A program made the translations under genes and the position numbers. A model generated the notes under the pieces. The model searched no databases. It was given only the letters and a program-made list of their open reading frames with translations, and was not told where the DNA came from. Source: Gamsiella multidivaricata (taxonomy: Eukaryota > Mortierellomycota > Mortierellomycetes > Mortierellales > Mortierellaceae). From it: a stretch of DNA of 64,000 nt. The stretch covers positions 434,001 through 498,000 of the forward strand of contig NW_026251715.1 in assembly GCF_025024155.1 (NCBI RefSeq), read 5' to 3'. This document shows, one piece after another, positions 12,634 to 23,648 of this stretch; the first letter of the stretch is position 1; each line of letters starts with the position of its first letter.

Positions 12634-13284
12634 ATGACCTCCGAGCTCATCCTATACCTCGAGCCCGCGCGCTTCTCGACCCTATGGACACAGCTGCAGT
12701 CGTTCTTCCTGGCCAGTCAGTCTCAGCCCTGGTCCGAAAACGAGGCCGCACGGTACCCAGCGCATGTCACCATGGTCGGATTCTTTGACGACCCCAGTCC
12801 TACCACTACCACGACCACGACAAAGGACCGACTAATCGAGTATCTGGGTCAGCATATCCACCAAATCAGCCTCGCCAGTGCACCATCGAGTCGCGTAAAG
12901 CTACGGGGATTGCTCCGCCCCCGTCCAGACCTCCTCCTCATCGCGATCGAGCCTCCCACAGAACTCCTGGACATGATGCAGGCGTGGAAAGACGCCTTCC
13001 CAGAACTCGAACTGCGGCTTAAGAAGATCAACCATCTCTCATTGTGCTACTGGGACGAGCAGGAGACCCAGCGGAAAAGGATCACAGCCAAAGAGATGGA
13101 TCAACGTGTAGAGTGGACAGATTGGGCGACAGGGATGGTTCAAGAGTGCATACCAATGTCACAAGCTGATACCCCAGGTGTCAACGAGTCCTGGGATATT
13201 GTACTTTACTCGATCCAAGGTCGGGACAAGAGTGATGGCCTGCCATATCCACTTGTGGAGCTCGCACGCTGGGCTCTTGCCTGA
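12634..13284 (+). CDS. 2H phosphoesterase-like protein
   Basis: Intronless 216-residue protein. Two H-x-[ST] motifs, PAHVTMVGFF near residue 46 and INHLSLCYW near residue 134, are the paired catalytic signatures of the 2H phosphoesterase superfamily, which acts on RNA 2',3'-cyclic phosphates or related phosphodiesters. A Thr-rich loop follows the first motif. I start at 12634 because the domain begins there; the frame is open upstream to 12424, and that extension (Cys/Pro-rich, non-conserved in appearance) looks like leader. The substrate cannot be told from sequence. It is convergent with the minus-strand SART3-like gene, which ends about 110 bases downstream. Confidence in the fold is good, in the exact function low. 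Confidence 0.7.
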   Translation: MTSELILYLEPARFSTLWTQLQSFFLASQSQPWSENEAARYPAHVTMVGFFDDPSPTTTTTTTKDRLIEYLGQHIHQISLASAPSSRVKLRGLLRPRPDLLLIAIEPPTELLDMMQAWKDAFPELELRLKKINHLSLCYWDEQETQRKRITAKEMDQRVEWTDWATGMVQECIPMSQADTPGVNESWDIVLYSIQGRDKSDGLPYPLVELARWALA

Positions 13285-13396
13285 CCATTTCTCAGTATAC
13301 TATTTCATAAGCTGCCATTTACCCACGCAATAGAAGATGGTCCTCATTTATTCAGCAAAAACACGTCCTCCTGCTTCCTTCGAATTCTTTTTTGAA

Positions 13397-16300
13397 TCAG
13401 GGGTTCTTTTTCTTGAGCGCTCCACTAAGCATCAGTGCCCGAAATTCAGCATTGCTCTTCGGTGCCGATACTGGCACTGATGCCACCTCGCCGCCATCTT
13501 GCGTCGCTTCAGCTGTCGAAGCTATGTTTGTTGTCGTTGTTGTCGACGCTGGCTTGAAGGCTCTGGCTGGTGGCCTCGTATGAGAAGTCGGTTTAAGATT
13601 CCGTGGCTGCAGCGACCTTGGTGCCATAGATCTTGGCTGCATCGATGTCAATGTCGCCGTAGGTTTCCTATCCATCGTGGAATGGAAGAAGAATGTGAGC
13701 GAGATAAGATGCAAGGGTGCAAGGAATGAACAAAGTGCTCTCCGAAGACGAATAATAACATACTTTGATTCCTTTAAAGTCGAGGCGGCTGGTGAAGTGT
13801 CCTGGTCCATTGAGGAAGACTCTGCAGCAGACTGCTTCTGCTGCCTGCTCGTCGAAGGCGCTCCTTCTCCGTCCTTACTCTCTTCCTGATCAACGTCCTT
13901 TTCCGCCTGCTGTTTCTTTTCAGCCGCAAGTCTCCTCCTCTCCTTCCTCGACAGACCCTCTTCCCCACCAGCAGTCGCCTTCTGGAACACACGCCGCTTG
14001 ACGCTTAACTCCTTGCCATGGAACATAGTTCCGTCCAACGCCAAGGCCTTGTCTGCGTCTTCCTCAGTCTCAAACTTGATGTTAGCCCATGGTTTTCCCT
14101 TGGACTGCGCAACCCGTTGAATAAATACGCTTGTGGGTTGCGCATACAGTGCAACCAGCTTTTCAAGCTCTTCTTCCTTCAACTCATTTGTGATTCCAGA
14201 GATATGGACCTCATGGCGGCTCACGCGTGGCAGCCTATAAGCACATAAAAGACAGAGAAAACAAAATTTTAGGGCACTGTAAACAAACCTGTGTAGATTC
14301 TTTTATCTTTGTCATAATCTCGGCAACATACGGTGGTTCGCCTTCTATTCCACGCGTCTTTTGATTAGTGTCCGAGATCCTGACGGACAGACCACGACGC
14401 TGACCAACGTCTCTTCCATCTAGTGCAAGGGCCGCGTGTGCTTCTTCCTATGATATTCAACGTTACATGATATGGTCAGCGAGGCCACTAGGTTGCCCTG
14501 TCTATAATACACGCAGCGAATACAGAGATAACATGGACGTACAGGACTCGAAAACTGGACATAAGCAAAACTCCGCTTCTTAATCTCCCCACTTCTTGGA
14601 GGAGGTATTGTGCATCGCAAAACTGTTCCGTACTATCCAAGGCAACATGTGGAAACAGTACAAACGGTTAACACTTTAATAGCTTCTCCGCAAATAATCG
14701 TTACCAAAAACGCGACGTTTGTTTACTTCTTGGAAAAGCTCTGTCAGCTTCTTCTCGCTCATGTCGAGCGGAAAGTTCACAACAAAGCATGTATCCTCGT
14801 GTCGTCCAGCACTGATGTTCAACGGCTTTGCATCCTTGGTCTTATGTTGGTCCGGTTCTGTTTTCAAGATCTTTGCGGCCGGCTCGTTATTCTGGGCTGA
14901 CATCTTCCGCTTCTTGGAGCCTTCCTGGGCTCCTTCATTCTCGACTTGCCCCTGCGTAGCCATGACAGGCTCACTAGGCTGTACAACTGCATAAGCAGTT
15001 TGGTCCGCATATGCATTCGATATCTCCTGGGTACTCTGGGCACGAAATGCTTCCACACCCTTCATGGCAGCGCGCGAGCGAAGTAACGCGTCCTTGTACG
15101 TCACAAGGTCCCCACTCTCCCTCTCAAACATGAGCCATGCCTCAAAGACTTTCTCGGGCCAGTCCAGAGATGTAGCAATCTGGCATGAGCGGGCGTAAAC
15201 CTGACGAGCGCCCTTGTCGTTTTTCAGTTTCCTAAGAAAGTGGAGCAAGCCTTTCCTTAATAACTACGATATATCTGCGGCCATGCTGCCTTCATTTGCT
15301 GTTCAGGAACATACTTTTCCATCTCTGCTTGTGCGATCCAGAAATCCGAGAGGGTCTTTTGTTTGCTCTCGATCGATTTCCAGAGTTCGCGCGCCTTTTC
15401 ATGGTTTCCAAGTGCGCTTGATTCCAATTCGATCCACAACCGCTCCAACTTGCAGTACGGATCGCCGCCCGCTAATAATTTCCATGAGAAAAAGCGAGTG
15501 TGAGATAAGTGCTGACACATTAACCCGCCTTTGATTCACAAAACGGCCAGCTTACCTGCTTCAAGAACGGTAAGAGCGTACTCGAATGCCTTTCGTACTG
15601 TGTTATACCCATCTATAAGAGAAAAGTAGTGTAAGTTCGTGGAAACTATTGTTCTTGCAGGTCTCACATGAATTGCATTCCTTCACTCATTACCCTCGTC
15701 TTTGCTTGCGTGTCTGAGGGTGTACGAACACTGTGCCAAAAGCACTTTGGAGAGCTCCAGCGGGTTGGACAGTAATGTCATATCATTTAAGGCGCTAGAA
15801 AACACAGCTAAGGATCGGTGTTAAATCGCGCAATTTTTTTGTAACAGTGATCATAACATCATGTATCAGAATGCTCACCACTGATCTCATCCTCTGGCTT
15901 CAGATAGGTCTCCAGCAAAAGGGTACGGTTCTCCCAGATATCTCCACTCCATGGACAGTTTTGGGTCGCTCTTCTTGCAACGTCCAAAACTTCTGCTGGT
16001 GTAAGGTCATGCTCCTTCTTTTGATGACTCTAGAGGATGCGGACGAAAACTGTTAGTGGGATGCCCCGAGGTTTGAAAAAGCAGGTGCTACCGGTAATGG
16101 GCCTATCTGCTTACCGTGGACATCAAGAAGCTGACATAGTCGATCCACAGTGCTGGCACTAAACAATGCACAGCTACTGCCCGCTCGTACAAGGTCCTGA
16201 TCCGAGTAAACTGTTCTTTATTTTTGCGTAACTCGTGCGTTAGATAACTCATGAATGCCTCCAGACCATTATTCGTAGAAACCTATTACACAGAGAAATA

Positions 16301-17328
16301 TATACTGTTAAGAACCCATTCCATCCGTATTGCACTGCGAATGAGACTCTTTTCGACGACTTGATTAATTACCAGCTGCTGCTCATAGCCCTCAATCTCA
16401 GACAAAGCATTTCGAGTGACGCTTGCGATTTTGTTGCAATGAACCATGGTATTCTCGTAGTTCTCGCCGTCGTATTGCGTAATGAACGATGACAGACTGG
16501 AGAAAGTGTCCTCCAGTTCCGAGTGTGGAATAGCAACTCTGTCAATGAACATTGCCTTGACTCTGCTGACATCCTTTGGTTGTGGTGGGTCCTCTGCGGC
16601 CAGCTGTTCGAGCTCAAAGTCCTTCCATACATTCCATACGAGATGACTTTGTGGGATGTGATACCCTGTGAGCTTATCAGCTTTTTTGAACAGGTTTGTC
16701 AAGTACTCTTTGCTGACGACGCTTTCATTGTCTGGGTGCTCCATGGATTCGCGGAACTCCTGAACTGCATACTCCAGATAGGACTTCCAGATGCGTACCG
16801 CTAGAGAGTGGAAGTTAGGGTATTATAGCGATTAACATGTTTGATACAAAGGGTCGCCCATGACCTCAACGACAATTATCATAATGAATGCCGTGAATGT
16901 ACAAAGATACTCTGCCGTCGCCTTCTCATATAGATCCAAAACATGCTGCTTTTCTTCTTCCTGGGTCGCCATATTTTGTTCATCTCCTATCCAGTCCACC
17001 CAGAGCTCTAACAAAACGTGGGACGCAGAGTTAGATCAACATCCATTTACAAAGCAATACCTGGCAAATCAAAAGCGCCTGGCAACATACCTTCAGAAAG
17101 GGGATACAGAGCATTCATGGCCCGGCGTGCTTTTCGGAGCTCCTCCAGCAGAGATGCACTTTTAAGTAGCGCTATCAGCTGTGTATGGAGCTCGTACTGG
17201 CTCGGGTTCGACTCCAGCGACGTCGTGAGGGTGGCGATCGCCTCGATCGTCTCTTGGCTCACTTCCTCTGTCATTTCAACTCCGTCCATGTCGAATTCGA
17301 CATCTGAAAGAGAGTCTGCGTTACTCAT
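13397..17328 (-). CDS. SART3: SART3/Prp24-like U6 snRNP recycling factor
   Basis: Nuclear factor that re-anneals U4 and U6 snRNAs after splicing. On the minus strand, from ATG at 17328, about a dozen exons can be joined. Exons 1 and 2 (17091-17328, 16903-17007) are acidic and then open a long series of HAT half-TPR repeats with Trp/Tyr pairs (LWVDWIGDEQN, IWKSYLEYAVQEF, LWIDYVSF). A KKRK-type basic segment and two RRMs follow; RNP1 of the first is KKRSFAYVQF and the second contains HISGITNEL and KPWANIKFE. The extreme C-terminus SNAEFRALML is the Lsm-binding tail of this family. HAT + two RRMs + Lsm tail is the SART3 layout; budding-yeast Prp24 lacks HAT repeats. One internal junction, near 16290, would need an intron of about 33 bases, so that exon edge is uncertain. 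Stop TGA at 13397-13399. Confidence 0.85.
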
Positions 17329-19842
17329 ATAGGTGTGTCGGCGTCGATAGTGTCGAGAGGGACGCGTCTAGTCGATGCTGGATCCTGTCACGAATGAGCT
17401 GACGACAGGCACCACAACTGGAAACGCCTTGTCTCCAAGCTGCACGTGACGTCTGCAGGATAGGAGTACTCCGCAGGATAGTTGCTGAGCGCACTTGCCA
17501 AGTCTATGGCGCGATCAGACCAATCAGGGCTCCACAATGGCGAAATTGGCACAGGCCCTAGGAGGGCGCGGGCCGGGTCCTTGCGCGCTCTGGTCTCTGT
17601 TTCAGATCAAACAAAATCCAAGTCCCTGGACTATAATAGTAGCCTGGGGCCTAGTCCTAAGGAATGAGATTCATGGTAGTTTACCTGTCACTTCTGGAAA
17701 TAGACCAGTGGCTGTCAGGGAAGCGAGCTAACGACAGATCGTGATAAACCATCGGTCGGGTACGTCCATTGAAGATCAAAGTGGCTGGTCAATGCGTTTT
17801 GTCCGAAGACTAGGAGATAACGTAGGACGAGCACTGGGCGCTGCTGATGCCAAGTGAGCGGATGGAGCAGTAATTCTGACGAGGAGTCCTCATGGGTACT
17901 CCGGTCTAGGGGGCGCAGGACAGGGGGGAGGAAAAAAGAAAGCCGCTGGTGGAACGTAGTTGTCGCACACAACAACAGTGACACAGCCAGAGCTGCAGGT
18001 GGAGATGACATGTGTATAGAAATGAAAAGAAGATCCATTATGCGGGGGACAAAGTTCCTTCTATTTTTCCTTTTAGGCTCCTGCCGGTAAAAAATGTTGC
18101 AAATCAACAGAAGGTGAATCAAGAAACAGGAGGAGCACTAAAGAGATCTGCGGGTGAATGAACTCTGTCTGATTAGGAAACGACCGTTTGTCTTTACAAA
18201 TGACGAGTACATTTCTCCAGGATGCCGACCAGTGGGAAGAAATGCAAAGGGACGAAACAAAATGCCAAAAAGGACGAACGGGTCCGGCTTCCTGACAATC
18301 ATGATGGACACATACTAATCCAATACGTGCTGTTGAGTGTTCTCCGTGGTTTGTTGGGTGCATTGGGATTGGATGGGACAAAGACACCGACATTGGCAGG
18401 GTAAGTTTGCATACGATGCATATCGATGCAGACACAGACTTGCCTAGGCAGATAACGCGCCGTCGCATGCACAAACACACAAACAAGCACGCACAGCGTA
18501 CACCGTAGGTAGGCACAGGCAAGTACGATAGCGAACAGGGCAAGCACGATAGTAAGCAAACAAAAAACAGGGCAATGGATGAAATGTATCTATGTGGACC
18601 GCAGCTCCTCCCTCCCAGTCTGTGCCTGTGCCAGCTACAACTGACAACCCACAACCACACCTAGATTACACAACACGCGCACACAAGGGGAAAAAATTCC
18701 CCTCCTTTACTCCCCTCCTCCACACACACAACGCACAACCCACAGATACATGTAAAGTAAAAAAAATCAACAAATAATCCCATGTCCATTGAGGTGCAAA
18801 GAGCAGGTCGAGAACGAAGCAATCGAAGAAAGTAGAAAGGAGGAGCCCTACGAATTCATGGACATTAAAGAAAAGAGAGGCGATAAAATTCTGCTGTTGG
18901 CTTTGTGGTTGTGTAGGTGTGTGTGTGTGGGAGTTTGTTCTTTTGTTCTGGCTCTTTTTGTCTGAACCCACTCTTACTTGATGATTGAATGAAGTCGCGT
19001 TCTCCATAAGCTATTTTATTGTTGCGGGGTTGTAATTTCTGAATGGGCTACTTCGTGAGGTTGTGCTTCGAGAGAGGGTCTGGTCTGGTTGGTTTGGGTT
19101 TGGATACCTTGGTGGATGGTTTTGATTTGAAAATGAGTAAGCAATCAATGCGGGATCCAAGGAAGAGCAAACATAGAAGAGATAGAAGACGGGGTCGTGA
19201 TCTCACTCTTGCTTCTTGCTTGAGCGAGAGTGAGGGGGAAGACGAGGGTGCAATAACGAGCACTGCCAATGCCATTACCATTTCCTTTGCCATTGCCATT
19301 ACCAATGGTCCCCCCTACTTTTACTGTGTCCTGTACACGTCTATTTCCATTTCCCTGCAGCCCTCTTTACAGCGGATGATGCCCATTCAAATCAGAGTAT
19401 TCAGTCCCAGTTCATTCACTCACTAACACTTCTTCGTCGTCGTCTTCTCCTTCTTCCCTTCTTCTCATTCCGCCATTCGTTTCTTCATTCCATCGCAACC
19501 GCTCATTTCCACACTCTGCTTCTTTCTTTCTTGTTCTTCCTCCCCCCCCCTTTGCAGCTACCGCAGATAAATTTCGTCTTCGCATACCTCCACATATCGA
19601 ATTTCAGCCGACACTCCTATCCCCTCCTGCATCCCACACATTTCGTACAAAAAGCACGCCTTTTGTCTCCTACTCCTCTTCTTCTTCCTGCTCTGTTCAT
19701 CAACTGCTGTTCACATCCTCTCCCTCTCCCCACACACTCCCAATTCCAGGAGCATCTTCACCAGCAACCGGCTCCTTCCTGTTCATATCCTTTCTTTTCA
19801 AACGCGTTCGATCCCCTAGTAGACTATTGAAATATATACGAA
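17329..19842. other. Divergent intergenic region and long 5' leader
   Basis: About 2.5 kb between the minus-strand SART3-like gene and the plus-strand gene at 19843. Roughly 18,450-18,780 is rich in CA/AC dinucleotides; 19,420-19,840 is a dense C/T tract typical of a fungal core promoter or leader. ORFs up to 195 codons exist on the minus strand but are Cys/His/Leu-rich and low-complexity; I see no gene. Confidence 0.6.
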
Positions 19843-22800
19843 ATGACGAGCCAGCCATTGGTAGCGTCTGTGTGCGTGGACTATCTCTCCCATCCGCTCT
19901 CTGCAGAACACCTTCTGGTCTGTTACCAGCAGATCACCCGTCAGATCGCCCATGCCCCACAGAGTGCGAAGGATGCGGCCATATCGTACCAACACCAATC
20001 CCAGACACTGCTCGAACTGCTGGGTCAACACCAGAACCTTGCGATCCCTTCAACCAAGGAACGACCCGCACCCGTTGGGTGTAAATCGCAGCTGAAGCGT
20101 ATGCAGAATGCCCTCTGGCGCCGGTCTGCCCAATCGAGTCTGGCTAAAGATGTGGCGCTTGTGCATCCGGAATCATTAAACTGGTAAGTTAATATTTTTT
20201 TTGTATTACCTGCATAGGAAGTGGACTGAAGAGGAAGGGTGGATGATACTGGGGGTAGATGTTATCAAAGGATGGGATGTCCAAAAAAAGCATTCGAATC
20301 CAATCCTTCTTGTCTTGGACTCTGCACTCCACATTATTCCACTCTCCACTTTTTTTAATGTTCGATTCGTCTATCCAACCGACCCACAGACCAAAGCGAT
20401 CTTTTCTACCCATATCCTCTTCTTTTTTCCCTTTATTTCTGGAGTGTCAATGGATGAATATGCGTATGTGCGCTGTTGTTCGTTCCTTTTCTCTCTGTGT
20501 CCTTTTCTCATTGGTCTTTCCTATTGACCCATTTGTCGTACTTTTATTTTTTTACTCCTCTTTTTTCTTTCTTGTGTCCCTGAGTGTGTGTGTCTGTGTA
20601 GGGACTCGAGATAGGTGTGTATACAGCAATATGGAATGGGTGTGTATACAACAATGTGGAATGGGTGTGTGTGTGCCGGTATTGGTGTGTCTGTGGCCAA
20701 TGTGCATTCCTATCGATCGATCCAGATGCACACCTATTTCCCCCCCACCTCCTCTGCTGCAGTCGGCTCCTCTCTTCCTCCCTCTCCCCTTTCTTCAAAG
20801 GAAAGAGCATGCTGCGTACATTTCGTGCTGTATGTGCTGCCGAACGAAGGATCGTCGTTCCCTTATCCTGACTATGTCTGTTTCCGCATACACATGTCCT
20901 CCATTGTTGGCAGGGGTGCTTGTGCGTCTGCATGCCCTGTCTACCGCACCCCATCTCTCTTCCCACAGACACGACACACAGACGTATCAGCAGGGGCCAT
21001 AGTCTGCAGCTCTCTGTTCCCCCTGCGCTTCAACACTATGCTGCACTTCAACCAGAAAGGGCGAGTTCAGGTGCATGTGGGTGTGTGGGTGTGTGGATGG
21101 GCTGGTTGTTTGTCAAATCGATAATAGGGTCGAGACTTGACTGGCCCTAGAAAAACAGACTAGAGCCAACATTCACCTCCCGCACATGCCATCGCCGTCT
21201 GCTCCACTTGCTGCAGCTCTCGATCAGACATGACCATGTAGTCTACTCTTGTTTGTTGGTTGAGCTTTGGCCACTTTCTAAACAGCGGATTTTTGTGTCC
21301 GCTTGCTGCAGCCCTCGGAAGAGTGGGCGGAGGGAAAAAAAAAACGCACTTTCCTTTCCTTGTGCACTTGGATACTTGGCTCTAGCTTTCTTTTTCTCCA
21401 CTTGCGACTAGGCTCTCTTTATCTCGCTTGTTTGTTCTTATTTCTTTTGCATATGCACGTACAAACATGCGAATGAAAATGAATGCACAAACCAAAATGG
21501 CGAGCATTCCATTGCTCTTTGTATCATCGTCATCCCACTCTCTCTTGCGCTATTATACTACTATACTACTACACTATACTATTATCTCTGTATCGTATTG
21601 CTACATGTATCGCATGTATTATGCATTGACCATGCAGCTAACTAGCTCCCCTGCTTCTTTCTTCTTTTTCTTTTGTTTATGCGTTGCAAATTTGTCGTCT
21701 GGACGTGGCACGTCTGCAGGCAAAAGGAGTGCGACGTCCTTTGGCTGTACGGGCCACTGTACGAGGTCAGCATCCTGCACAAACACGACGAACACAAGCA
21801 CAACAGGTCATCCACGGCGTACAGCAACCACAAAACCTACAAGAACGAAAGTGACCTGCGCGGTCCACCGCTCGAACGCGTCTGTTTCCCCACTCCATCC
21901 CCAGACTGCGTTCATTCTCCGCCCCAATCTCCGCCATCCGATCTCTCCGACACCGAAGCCCTTATCTCCACGCTTCCCGCAGACGAAGCAGCAGCAGCAG
22001 CAACTCCCGACACTGTAGTAGAAGCTTCAGAAGCAACGGAATCACCAGAAGCAACTGCGGATGCAACACCTACAGAATCGGCTGTCGACTCCCTGTCTAC
22101 GGCATCGCAGCCAGCTGAGACTCTAGCCACTTCCGCTGCTTCTACTGCGGCCCCAAAGACATCCTCGTCAGAGGAATGTTCGTCTGTCTTCCGCCCTCCC
22201 AAGCCAGCACTGAAGCGCCAACGCACGCGCACCCAAGTCTTTGAGGACTTGCGGGCTTTCACACACAGCCCGCAGTACCTCGCCCTCTCTAACACCCTAG
22301 CCGCAATCACTTTTGACGTCGAGGCCGACACCGCCTCTGCCATGACATTGTCCTACGCAGAGGGCGCACGGTCCGAGCCCATCTCACCGGTTTCGTCGAA
22401 CACGTCGCCGGCATTCCTGCTCCCCATCTTCTCGGCGCCGACGAAATACCACTTCCGAAGCCAAGACCGTCGTCGCGCCTCGTTCCCCAAATCCGCGAGC
22501 CATCCTAGTAGACTTAACCTCAATGTGAACCTGAACCTGGGTATTAATATCCAGGCGAATGGTACCGAGGGAGAGACGATGATGTTGTCGCCAGCGAGTG
22601 CGAGGGCAGCGGCCAAGCAACTGAGGTTCAGCCTTGAGGTCCAAGAACTGATCTTCTTGCCAAGCTCGCCTCCATTCCGGATCTCGAGGGCCAAGCCGAC
22701 AAGGGCACATTCGGACCCGGCGATCCAGTCGACAACGTGCTCATCGTTTATTGCGCCGTCCCATGTGTCTATCCCAGCTTCCATTCGTCCTGGTCAGGGT

Positions 22801-23280
22801 CAGCAAAACGGTAATCTGATCTCGACGGCCGCAGCGTCAGCCACGTCGAACGATAATACGACGACGACGACGACGACGTTCATCAAGGTCAAGGCCCAGG
22901 ACTCTTTCCGGTTGGGAAAGGCGTCGTCGTCATCTCCGAGACTGTATCTCCAGCAGGATGATGATGATGAAGAAGATCTGCCCGAGTGCAACTTCAACGA
23001 TGATTTCCATGACGGATATTATTTCGATGATTGTCATGAAGGATATGATGAGGATGATGACGATCTGGGAGATGAAGAGGACGATGAGTTCAATGGAGTG
23101 ACTAGGGGAAGGACGCATCGATTGCGACTTTCCAAGGATGCGATTGTGGCCAGGCGCGCGGAGCAGCATCATCGTAAACACCAGCCGGGCATGCTCTGGC
23201 AGGTCTATACGGCTGTCACGGGCGTGAAGGAGCTGATTGCCTGGTACGGTTCGATGGTCTACCACAGCTCGTCGCTGTAG
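19843..23280 (+). CDS. GATA_AreA-domain protein, Reg1-like PP1 regulator candidate
   Basis: Two exons, 19843-20183 and 21720-23280, joined in phase across a 1,536-base intron, give 633 aa. The N-terminal 130 residues carry the pattern of the fungal PF08550 domain: VDYLSH at the start, an aromatic/basic middle (LKRMQNALWRR), then PESLNW and, across the splice junction, QKECDVLWLYGPL. That domain occurs in AreA-type regulators and in the PP1 regulators Reg1/Reg2. No GATA zinc finger follows. Instead there is a Ser/Thr/Ala-rich region, a K-Q-L-R-F-S segment resembling an RVxF PP1-docking motif (about residue 419), and a long acidic run (about 500-565) before a basic C-terminus. That layout fits a Reg1-like glucose-repression subunit better than a transcription factor, but this is inference. 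Confidence 0.6.
20184..21719 (+). other. 1.5-kb intron
   Basis: GTAAGT donor at 20184 and TGCAG acceptor ending at 21719. Every other intron I could place in the window is below 800 bases, and most are near 100. The interior is T-rich with GTGT-type microsatellite (20584-20690, including two copies of a GGAATGGGTGTGT unit) and has no recognisable exon. It could hide an alternative first exon or a regulatory RNA. Confidence 0.7.
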
Positions 23281-23648
23281 AGGTGGACTTCAGCGATCCG
23301 GAATACCAGCATCCCAACCCTGTTTTTTTTTTCTTCTTCATCTTGCATATACCCCACCTTTCCTTTCACGTTTTTTGTCGCCATCCCCGAAACCTCTCGT
23401 TCCCATTAAATAGCATTGTTTTTTTTTTGTTTGTTTCGATACTATACCAAAGCATCACTTTCTGAAGACGCATTTTTGTTTTCTTTTTCATTGTATATTT
23501 CTTCACCATCTTGTACAGTTTCTTGCGCTCCTTCGCAAACATGCGCACACGTCGATTTTGCAAAAGAACAAATAAAATGACAATGATATCTGATTACACT
23601 TGCGATTTTTATTCTTGCCGGATGTGAAAAAAGGATGAGTGGATAGAA
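23281..23648. other. 3' intergenic, convergent genes
   Basis: T-rich 3' UTR region between two converging genes, with AATAAA-like sequence near 23570. Nothing else seen. Confidence 0.6.

Noticed and set aside
18073..18660. 195-codon minus-strand ORF
   Set aside because: Cys/His/Leu-rich reading of a CA-repeat region; no conserved motif or intron structure.
20259..21002. 247-codon ORF inside the long intron
   Set aside because: Low-complexity Ser/Cys/Phe translation of GTGT and CT tracts, with other frames similarly open; no splice sites that would include it in phase.
22384..22784. Minus-strand ORFs of 108-143 codons within the Reg1-like gene
   Set aside because: Antisense shadows of a high-GC coding exon.
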